A stretch of DNA of 64,000 nucleotides from Sulfuricurvum sp. (GTDB lineage Bacteria > Campylobacterota > Campylobacteria > Campylobacterales > Sulfurimonadaceae), in contig NZ_JAQTUH010000005.1 of assembly GCF_028710345.1 (NCBI RefSeq), positions 62,001-126,000 of the forward strand. Direction: 5' to 3'. Below, piece after piece: positions 58,195 through 64,000 of the stretch. Positions within the stretch are counted from its first letter, which is position 1. Each line of letters starts with the position of its first letter. The position numbers were made by a program, and so were the translations under genes. The notes beneath the pieces were generated by a model. It made no database searches and was not told where the DNA came from. It saw only the letters and a list, made by a program, of their open reading frames with translations.

Positions 58195-58641
58195 ATGAAT
58201 ACGTTTAGCGCAAAAGTTGAAGATATTAAAAGTGATCAGTTTTTTAGTTGCATTACAGTACGTGCTAATAATACGGAATTAAAACTTCTCAAAACCGAAG
58301 CACCCAAATGGCTCCATATCGGCGATGAGGTGGAGTGTCGTGTTCAAGAGGCGGCAATAGCAATCTGCAAGGGAGCTAAAGAGGGGAGTGTCTCCATAGA
58401 AAACCATATAGGTGGTGAACTCCAACATTTTCGTAAGGGGTTGGTGCTGAGTGAAGTGAGTGTCAATACCCCCTGCGGGAAACTTAACTCTTTGATAACA
58501 ACTGATGCCTTCGAGCGAATGGAACTTTGTGAGGGGTGCAATGTGACATTGCTCTTAAAAGCAGTCGATATCAAGCTCATGCCGGTATTGGATTCTACCT
58601 CGTATGAAAAATGCACAGAGCAATTGTATAAAACAAACTAA
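58195..58641 (+). CDS. Di-Mop molybdate-binding protein (molbindin-like)
   Basis: A 148-aa protein made of two TOBE/Mop domains: residues about 3-62 (NTFSAKVEDIKSDQFFSCITV, LHIGDEVECRV) and about 70-135 (VLSEVSVNTPCGKLNSLIT, LCEGCNVTLLLKAVDIKLM). It lacks the helix-turn-helix of ModE, so it is likely a cytoplasmic molybdate store or sensor. It starts 10 bases after the HicB-Sel1-Nfu gene, which supports supply of Mo for FeMo-cofactor. Confidence 0.82.
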   Translation: MNTFSAKVEDIKSDQFFSCITVRANNTELKLLKTEAPKWLHIGDEVECRVQEAAIAICKGAKEGSVSIENHIGGELQHFRKGLVLSEVSVNTPCGKLNSLITTDAFERMELCEGCNVTLLLKAVDIKLMPVLDSTSYEKCTEQLYKTN

Positions 58642-58652
58642 AGGAGCTAATT

Positions 58653-59027
58653 ATGGCTGTAATGATTACTGATTCTTGTATCAATTGTGATGCATGTGTT
58701 GATGAGTGTCCTGTAAGTGCAATCGCGAGTGAGGGTGATTCACCACGTACTGATTGGGAATTTACTTATGTAAAACCTGAAAAATGTATTGAGTGTGTCG
58801 GTCATGCGTCGACTCCAGCTTGTGCTGCGGCTTGTCCTACTGAGGGTTGTATCGTTTGGGATATGCCTTACACGGCTGAATACAATGATTACTATGTAAA
58901 TAGTTCTGATTATGTTATAAGTGAGTCGAAAAAACGTGGTCTTCTTTCACCGGAAACTGCTCCACAAACTTTCCGTGATGATATCACCATTGCAGCGCGT
59001 GAAGCACGCGAAGCAGTAGCGGTTTAA
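58653..59027 (+). CDS. 2[4Fe-4S] ferredoxin, nif-type, copy 1
   Basis: A 124-aa ferredoxin. First cluster motif CINCDACVDECP (residues 9-20). Second motif CIECVGHASTPACAAACP (near 45-62), with the C-x2-C-x8-C-x3-C spacing of Allochromatium-type ferredoxins found in nif regions (FdxN-like). A C-terminal extension of about 50 residues follows. It starts after AAAGGAG. It likely gives electrons to nitrogenase or to NifB. Confidence 0.88.
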   Translation: MAVMITDSCINCDACVDECPVSAIASEGDSPRTDWEFTYVKPEKCIECVGHASTPACAAACPTEGCIVWDMPYTAEYNDYYVNSSDYVISESKKRGLLSPETAPQTFRDDITIAAREAREAVAV

Positions 59028-59037
59028 AGGATATTGT

Positions 59038-59418
59038 GTGCTTATTGCGTTTGCTTCAACCGACGGTGTCACGGTAAATCAACATTTTGGATGGTCAAAG
59101 AGTTTTGAACTCTATCGAATTACCGAGCAATGTGCTGAATATATCAAAACATTGGACAGTTCACAAGACGATATTGAAGACGAACACGAAAAGCTCGCAT
59201 ATAAAATTAGTTCCATAAAAGAGGCAGATATACTTTATTGCTCTCAAATTGGTCCTACCGCTTCGAAAATGGTATTGGCATCCAAAATATATCCGATGCG
59301 CTCTGGAGAAAATGATCGAATCGATGAGACGATTGTAAAACTCCAAGAGTTGTTATTAGGCAATCCGCCACCGTGGTTACAAAGAATAGTACACACCACA
59401 AAAGACAAGGAGATTTAA
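59038..59418 (+). CDS. Second NifX/NafY-like cofactor-binding protein
   Basis: A 126-aa protein starting at GTG 59038 after AAAGGA. Family pattern: LIAFASTDGVTVNQHFGWSK at the start, DILYCSQIGPTASKMVLA near 69-86, and GNPPPWLQRIV near 108. It is clearly related to NifX at 14333-14785 but shorter. It sits between two ferredoxin genes. It may bind FeMo-cofactor or its precursors. Confidence 0.87.
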   Translation: MLIAFASTDGVTVNQHFGWSKSFELYRITEQCAEYIKTLDSSQDDIEDEHEKLAYKISSIKEADILYCSQIGPTASKMVLASKIYPMRSGENDRIDETIVKLQELLLGNPPPWLQRIVHTTKDKEI

Positions 59419-59421
59419 ACA

Positions 59422-59817
59422 ATGTCTGTAATTATTGATGATACTTGCATCACTTGTGATGCGTGTTTACAACAATGTCCGGTTAATGCGATCATAGATG
59501 ATACTGAAAGCCCGATGGGGAATAAGCGTTATTACGTTCAACCAGAGAAGTGTATCGAGTGTGTCGGTGTGTATGATGACCCTCAATGTGCGGCGATTTG
59601 TCCGAGTATCGGATGTATTACATGGGATATGCCCTTTACTAAAGAGTTTGATGCGCATTTCCTTAATGGTGAAATGTATAAACTGGGTGAGAAAAACGGT
59701 GTCCCTAAATCTCCTGCATTTCGAGAGAAAAAATATCGTAAAGATATCCCTAATGAGATGCGTGGAGTAGGGCATGTTGTCCAAGAAGAACCAAATGATC
59801 TCGAAGAAGTAGGGTGA
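59422..59817 (+). CDS. 2[4Fe-4S] ferredoxin, nif-type, copy 2
   Basis: A 131-aa ferredoxin related to copy 1. First motif CITCDACLQQCP (residues 9-20), second CIECVGVYDDPQCAAICP (near 44-61), and the shared GCITWDMPFTKEFDAHF after it. It starts 3 bases after the NifX-like stop. The two copies flank the NifX-like gene and probably arose by duplication. Confidence 0.88.
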   Translation: MSVIIDDTCITCDACLQQCPVNAIIDDTESPMGNKRYYVQPEKCIECVGVYDDPQCAAICPSIGCITWDMPFTKEFDAHFLNGEMYKLGEKNGVPKSPAFREKKYRKDIPNEMRGVGHVVQEEPNDLEEVG

Positions 59818-60164
59818 TGAACTCTTTTGCCTCTATCGCTGAAAAGCTCGATACGTTTGCACGTGATTGTGCCGTAACGGTTGCTCTTAAAATCAGTGAT
59901 GATTCCTGCAAAATGGATGAGGATGGACGAGGGCTGTTTATGGCACTGTATGATGCGCTTCCCTCATATCAGAGTGAATTATTTGATGAGAGTATCCATA
60001 CACTGATTCATGATGCACGTATCAAACCCACTGCTCAACTGTTTGCACAAATCAAAAAAGAGCGTGAACGCTCAATGGCAATCATTACCCAAGATCGTAT
60101 GAAAGCTTTTAAATCATCTGTCCGAAACTCTTTACTCATCGCTAAACTTACCCAAAATAACTGA
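59814..60164 (+). CDS. Unknown protein ending the HicB-Sel1-Nfu operon
   Basis: A 116-aa helical soluble protein with two Cys (DCAVTV, SCKMDE) in the first 35 residues and a basic C-terminal half (QIKKERERSMAII). The ATG at 59814 overlaps the ferredoxin stop (ATGA); an adjacent ATG at 59817 is an alternative. No family recognised; operon position implies a nitrogen fixation role. Confidence 0.68.
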   Translation: MMNSFASIAEKLDTFARDCAVTVALKISDDSCKMDEDGRGLFMALYDALPSYQSELFDESIHTLIHDARIKPTAQLFAQIKKERERSMAIITQDRMKAFKSSVRNSLLIAKLTQNN

Positions 60165-60333
60165 ACTATAATTAATACTTCATTCTATTGTGAACTTTTA
60201 TCACTCACATGTTAATTTTAATTAATTTATAATTAAGAAATATATTACTACTATTTAACAAGCTGAATCGTCATATATCAGTCTTATTTGAGTTATATTA
60301 CGGTCATGCACTATCTCAAAAAAAGGTGATACT

Positions 60334-61944
60334 ATGACGATTTTTAAACAGTTACTCGTGTTGGTGTCGGTTGCATTAATAGGACTTTTAGCTATTATGA
60401 TAATGGCGATAGTGAAACTCGATACGGTCTATGAAGAGACCAATTATGGGAACGTCAACTCAATCCCCTCACTTTTAACCTTAAACGAAGCAGTTGATCA
60501 AATCGCAACGATGCGGGTAGTGGCATACAAATATCACGTAGAAGATAGAGCTGATCAAAAACAAAATAATGAAGAGCGGCTCTTAAAAGCAGAAGCTGAT
60601 TTGGAAGCTGATTTTAAAAAATATGAAGCGCTTTTATCAAATGATAAAGATAAAGCGATGTTGCAAGCAGATCGTGATACGGCAAAAGCGTATGCTACTT
60701 TATTAAAAGAGATTATGGATTTGAGTAAAAATGGTCATGAAGCAGAAGCCAGAGCACTGTTACTCGAAAAACATAAAGAGACTGTCTCTAAACTCAATGA
60801 TGCTATCGAAGCTCATTTAACCTATAACGCTGATTTGGCTAAAACGGAAGCTGAGCATGCAAAAGAGCATAAAAATTCTGCTGACACCATAATGATTATT
60901 CTTGGTCTACTCATTATAGTCATAACGATTGGTATGAGTACCTCGATTGTAAAAAGTATTATGAGTGGTGTAAATACAATTCATGATGGAATAAAACAGT
61001 TCGTCCAAGATAAAGAGTTAAAGTTCCGAATACACTATAATCAAAATAATGAGATAAAAGAGATTGTCAACAGTTTTAATTCTTTGGTTGAAACATTGGA
61101 AGTGACGATTGGAGATGCTAAACTCTCATCCAATGAAAATGCCTCAGTCTCTCATGAATTGAGCAGCACCAGTTTACATATTGGCAAAAATGCCGAAGAG
61201 AGTGCGAAGATAGTGAGCCAAACGATTGATGATATGAACACCATTAAATCATTTGTCGAAGAGACGGCACAAATGTCCGAAATAACCAAAAAAGAGATTA
61301 TTAATGCCGGAGATAAATTAGAGCGTTCGAAAAATGAGATTCTTCATCTCCGTCAAGAGGTACAATCTGCAAGTGAAGCCGAATCAGCTTTAGCGGTTAA
61401 ACTCGAAGAGATGAGTAAAGATGCCGAACAGGTAAAACAAATTCTGACTGTAATCTCCGATATTGCCGATCAAACTAATCTCTTAGCTCTCAATGCAGCT
61501 ATCGAAGCCGCCCGTGCGGGTGAGCATGGACGTGGATTTGCCGTCGTTGCCGATGAAGTACGAAAACTGGCGGAACGTACTCAAAAATCTTTGTTTGATA
61601 TCAATGCAACCATCAATATCATCGTCCAAGCTATCATGGATTCAGCTGATCAAATGGGGAAAAATGCTGAAAATATTTTACGACTTGTCGGAGTCTCCAG
61701 TAACGTAGAAACGATGATAATAGATACGAGCACTATTATGAGTTCAAGTGTCAACGCTGTATCTATGAGCGCGGTAAATTCGATAAAAACAGCTGATGAT
61801 ACCGGACGCATTGTTAAACTTGTGAACAATATCAATGATTTAACGACCCAAAATGCCCGTAGTGTGGAAGAGATTGCTTCCGCAGCAGAACATTTGTATC
61901 AATTAACTGAAGGTTTGAGCAGTAAACTAAATCAATTTCATTAA
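60334..61944 (+). CDS. Methyl-accepting chemotaxis protein
   Basis: A 536-aa transmembrane receptor. Membrane segments at about residues 7-27 and 185-203 bracket a four-helix-bundle periplasmic domain (4HB_MCP). A HAMP segment follows, and the signalling domain has the conserved hairpin tip [19 protein letters not shown] near 390-408. It starts after AAAAAGGTG. The ligand is unknown. The 170 bases before it hold AT-rich sequence with no strong site that I can name. Confidence 0.93.
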   Translation: MTIFKQLLVLVSVALIGLLAIMIMAIVKLDTVYEETNYGNVNSIPSLLTLNEAVDQIATMRVVAYKYHVEDRADQKQNNEERLLKAEADLEADFKKYEALLSNDKDKAMLQADRDTAKAYATLLKEIMDLSKNGHEAEARALLLEKHKETVSKLNDAIEAHLTYNADLAKTEAEHAKEHKNSADTIMIILGLLIIVITIGMSTSIVKSIMSGVNTIHDGIKQFVQDKELKFRIHYNQNNEIKEIVNSFNSLVETLEVTIGDAKLSSNENASVSHELSSTSLHIGKNAEESAKIVSQTIDDMNTIKSFVEETAQMSEITKKEIINAGDKLERSKNEILHLRQEVQSASEAESALAVKLEEMSKDAEQVKQILTVISDIADQTNLLALNAAIEAARAGEHGRGFAVVADEVRKLAERTQKSLFDINATINIIVQAIMDSADQMGKNAENILRLVGVSSNVETMIIDTSTIMSSSVNAVSMSAVNSIKTADDTGRIVKLVNNINDLTTQNARSVEEIASAAEHLYQLTEGLSSKLNQFH

Positions 61945-62019
61945 ACAGTGGATCTTTTGGAATTGATGATGAACACGGTGTGCATCAAACCCGATTTAAA
62001 AGAGACAGTTTAGCCCTCT

Positions 62020-62481
62020 TTATATCACCTTGCTACTGCGAAATTTAGAAGAGTGGGCAAAGATGATAAGTCCGAAGAAGAGTGCGGAGATACCCCCTAA
62101 AATGAGTAGAAGCCACGTCTCATTCGGATCGACTTCGAGCAAAATGAGTTTACGGATGATAACAACAAACCCGATTTCGAGCAGGGTCAGAGCATACAAA
62201 TAGCCGTTACGGATAAAGAGTGTACGGACGATTGCGAGTACGATCAGTGTAAACAACGCATCGGTTAAAATATTTTTCATATTCGCAAAATCGAGAGTAC
62301 CGTGTTGTAGCGTTAATTCGATGAGCTTGGCAGAAAGACCGATAAGACAAGAGAAAAGATAGACGATCATAATAGCGATAAAAAATAGACGGAGAGCCTG
62401 AATACCTATTTGCATAAACGCTTCGATTTTATGTTCCCAAACGGGAATTAATTTTGATGGGGATTCAGTCGTATCAGCCAT
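62020..62481 (-). CDS. PsiE-like membrane protein
   Basis: A 153-aa protein with four hydrophobic segments (about residues 25-45, 62-85, 93-113, 125-143), matching the phosphate-starvation-inducible PsiE family in size and in the FIRNGYLYALTLLEIGFVVIIRKLI block. ATG 62481 is preferred; a longer in-frame start at 62526 lacks a ribosome site. PsiE function is unknown. Confidence 0.8.
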   Translation of the reverse strand: MADTTESPSKLIPVWEHKIEAFMQIGIQALRLFFIAIMIVYLFSCLIGLSAKLIELTLQHGTLDFANMKNILTDALFTLIVLAIVRTLFIRNGYLYALTLLEIGFVVIIRKLILLEVDPNETWLLLILGGISALFFGLIIFAHSSKFRSSKVI

Positions 62482-62569
62482 GCGGACTCTTTTATAAATA
62501 TTTTTACGATTATAGTCGCATCTCACTTTAAAAACAGTATAGTACGGATTCGTAGTTCATCTATGAGCT

Positions 62570-63052
62570 TTATAAAGATTTCTCTAATCGTATTAGTTCT
62601 AAAAAAGCGACTTGTTTATCCCATAAATCAGACTCAGGAAAAGGACTCATCTCACCCGTTCTCACATACCCTCTCCGCTCATAATACTCAATCAACTCAC
62701 TACGGTGGGTGATCACCTCCATGATGGCGGTATTAACGCCCCATTTGCGGATCGCTTCAGATTCGGCGTACGCTAACAGCTCTTTACCGATCCCCCCATC
62801 TTGTAGTGAAGGTTCAACGGCAAACAGTCCGAAATGGACGCTCTCATTTTCATAATGCGCATGGATGGTGGCGAAGACCCTATCCTCAGAGTGAGCGATC
62901 AGAATTAGAGAATCGAGGTCATTCAGCAGTTGGATCAATTCCGCCTCATCGATACGTTTTCCACTTAGTAAATCAGCCTCGGTTGTCCATCCTTCGCGGG
63001 AACTATCACCGCGAGCGGTGGTGTCGTTGTGGGTTGCGTGTCTAAAAATCAT
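62570..63052 (-). CDS. GNAT-family N-acetyltransferase
   Basis: A 160-aa acetyltransferase. GWTTEADLL near residue 21, FGLFAVEPSLQDGGIGKELLAYAE near 74-97 with the acetyl-CoA loop, and YYERRGYVRTGEMSPFP near 123. The N-terminus is shortened: compared with the related fragment at 63373-63456, about 12-13 codons coding for the first helix (around FLVSLINHSY) are missing. It may have altered activity. Substrate unknown. Confidence 0.85.
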   Translation of the reverse strand: MIFRHATHNDTTARGDSSREGWTTEADLLSGKRIDEAELIQLLNDLDSLILIAHSEDRVFATIHAHYENESVHFGLFAVEPSLQDGGIGKELLAYAESEAIRKWGVNTAIMEVITHRSELIEYYERRGYVRTGEMSPFPESDLWDKQVAFLELIRLEKSL

Positions 63053-63127
63053 GATAGGATTGTAGCATATCGAGGGTTTTAAGAGCGAAAATAGTAATAT
63101 AAGTTAATAGACATAATAAGGAAATAA

Positions 63128-63337
63128 ATGAGAGAATCATTTAAAAGTAAAATTATTGAAGTTTGCAATAAAAAAATTGAGACAAAAGGTTCAAATGTAG
63201 GATTGTCCTTTTATGCTTTTTTTGCCAATAAAAATGATGATCCAGAGTTATTAATGGAAGTTGCACAGTGGTGGATTTTAACTAATAAATTAGACCATTT
63301 TGAAAAAGCTGTAAAAATTAAAAAGATGCTTGAATAG
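63128..63337 (+). CDS. Small unknown protein
   Basis: A 69-aa soluble protein, Lys-rich, with GLSFYAFFANKNDDPELLMEVAQWWIL (shown in pieces: GLSFYAFFANKND, LLMEVAQWWI). It starts after AAGGAAA. It resembles small helical ORFs of accessory regions; no family recognised. It lies between the GNAT gene and its remnant, on the other strand. Confidence 0.55.
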   Translation: MRESFKSKIIEVCNKKIETKGSNVGLSFYAFFANKNDDPELLMEVAQWWILTNKLDHFEKAVKIKKMLE

Positions 63338-63372
63338 CATCATACATAACACGTATTTCTCTTTCTTTGCTC

Positions 63373-63456
63373 CTACTCTCTATCATCGCGATAGGAATGG
63401 TTGATGAGAGAGACTAGGAAGGTTCTGTCGTTGTGGATGGCGTGTCTAAAAAACAT
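63373..63456 (-). pseudogene. Remnant of a GNAT acetyltransferase N-terminus
   Basis: The minus strand reads MFFRHAIHNDRTFLVSLINH and then SYRDDRE followed by a stop. This is the N-terminus of a GNAT domain, related to the intact gene at 62570-63052 (MIFRHATHND). It includes the first helix that the intact gene lacks. The 48 bases 63426-63473 match 63022-63069 with six differences, covering the start codon and its upstream DNA. It looks like a truncated duplicate. Confidence 0.65.
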
Positions 63457-63541
63457 GAGAAGATTTTAGCATAGGATTAAGGGTAAAAGAGTATTATAAG
63501 ACAACGAAAAATATCAAATTGATTATAATAAAAGGTATTGA

Positions 63542-64000
63542 TTGAGTCATACTATATGTGAAATCGAAGCTTGTCAACTTGTAAAATTTGAAAATGAATG
63601 CAAATGTATTTTGCATTGTGATAAGTCAATTGTAAATGGTTGGATCTTATCTGAAACTAAACCTTTTGAAAAGAATAAGGTTAAGTCCAATGCTGATGAG
63701 GTTATGCTTTGGAATGAAGAAAAGATAAACTTGTTTTGGGAAACTTTATTTAAAGAAATCAAGAAAAAATTTTTTATGTGTATCAGAAAAAGAGGTGGAG
63801 GAACGAATGCTGAAGCAGTTCGTGTAATGGGAAATAGTAAAAAAACTGGGTTTTACTTAAACTTTCTCAAAATTCAATTTCCTCCACATAGAAAAAGTTT
63901 AGAAATATTCATAAAAGAAAATAATAAAATTATTATAAATAATTCATTTCAACTTTGTACATTTTATGACAACTGTATTGTCAATTTTTCAGATTTAGAT
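63542..64000 (+). CDS. Pentapeptide-repeat-type protein, N-terminal part (runs off the window)
   Basis: The frame is open from TTG 63542 to the window end (153 codons). The TTG is preceded by AAAGG six bases upstream; a TGA lies in frame just before. The start is Cys-rich (TICEIEACQLVKFENECKCI, then LHCDKS), followed by a Trp/Phe-rich helix (WNEEKINLFWETLFKEI) and, at the end, FQLCTFYDNCIVNFSDLD, which begins to look like pentapeptide repeats. This is the layout of pentapeptide proteins with a zinc-finger-like start found in Campylobacterota. The AT content is high. The function cannot be judged from this part. Confidence 0.6.
   Translation, partial: MSHTICEIEACQLVKFENECKCILHCDKSIVNGWILSETKPFEKNKVKSNADEVMLWNEEKINLFWETLFKEIKKKFFMCIRKRGGGTNAEAVRVMGNSKKTGFYLNFLKIQFPPHRKSLEIFIKENNKIIINNSFQLCTFYDNCIVNFSDLD

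Noticed and set aside
63457-63541. A tRNA or small RNA before the last gene
   Set aside because: No cloverleaf or strong hairpin is seen; the sequence is AT-rich and only its first 17 bases belong to the GNAT duplication.

Overview
The window reads as a chromosome segment of a nitrogen-fixing Campylobacterota bacterium, most like the Sulfuricurvum/Sulfurimonas group. This is inference from gene content, moderate-to-low GC and the set of nif accessory genes; no rRNA or tRNA gene is present to test it. I saw no CRISPR array and no insertion sequence.

Layout. (1) 1-11.0 kb: storage-carbon and glycolysis genes: the end of pgi, an alpha-glucan phosphorylase, pgm, a large GH15/phosphorylase-kinase-like protein, glk, pgk and pfkA, with a degenerate PAS-GGDEF gene among them. 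(2) 11.1-18.3 kb: FeMo-cofactor and nitrogenase accessory genes nifE, nifN, nifX, DUF269, nifF-like flavodoxin, nifW, nifZ, a 2Fe-2S ferredoxin and an rpoN gene. (3) 18.3-22.0 kb: an AT-rich accessory island with a toxin-antitoxin pair and an AAA ATPase + HNH pair of Septu type. (4) 22-33.5 kb: 5'-nucleotidase, a diguanylate cyclase, a PII protein without tyrosine, nifU, an aldo/keto reductase, a FAD oxidoreductase, nifT, a CBS-GGDEF protein, nifA and a Tpx-like peroxiredoxin. (5) 33.5-44.2 kb: GGDEF-EAL and CheB-CheR-PAS proteins, ankyrin and SagB-type dehydrogenase genes, HepT/MntA, a truncated globin and a soluble double-Cache protein. (6) 44.3-48.2 kb: short nifQ, then MoxR ATPase, VWA protein, a helical protein, a small winged helix and an ArsC-like nitrogenase-associated protein. 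(7) 48.2-52.5 kb: two membrane c-di-GMP proteins. (8) 52.5-60.2 kb: a second MoxR-VWA module, an opposite-strand operon holding a paralogue of the helical protein, then a HicB-Sel1-Nfu fusion, a di-Mop molbindin, two 2[4Fe-4S] ferredoxins and a second NifX-like protein. (9) 60.2-64 kb: chemoreceptor, PsiE-like protein, GNAT acetyltransferase with a duplicated remnant, and the start of a pentapeptide-type protein.

The thread joining these regions is a recurring sigma54-type promoter. Twelve sites fit a relaxed form of T(A/C)G(A/C)AC-N5-(A/T)TGCA, in which the usual -24 'GG' is 'AG' or 'CG'. They lie upstream of nifE, nifN, rpoN, the PII gene, nifU, tpx, ankyrin-sagB, nifQ-moxR, an unknown 185-aa gene, the second moxR, the opposite-strand operon and the HicB-Sel1-Nfu operon. 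The cluster also encodes its own RpoN (with such a promoter itself) and a NifA whose GAFTGA loop reads GAFTDA. My main inference is a dedicated NifA/sigma54 circuit controlling nitrogen fixation plus two MoxR-VWA modules that may act as metal-insertion or remodelling chaperones for nitrogenase. nifHDK, nifB, nifS and nifV are not in this window.
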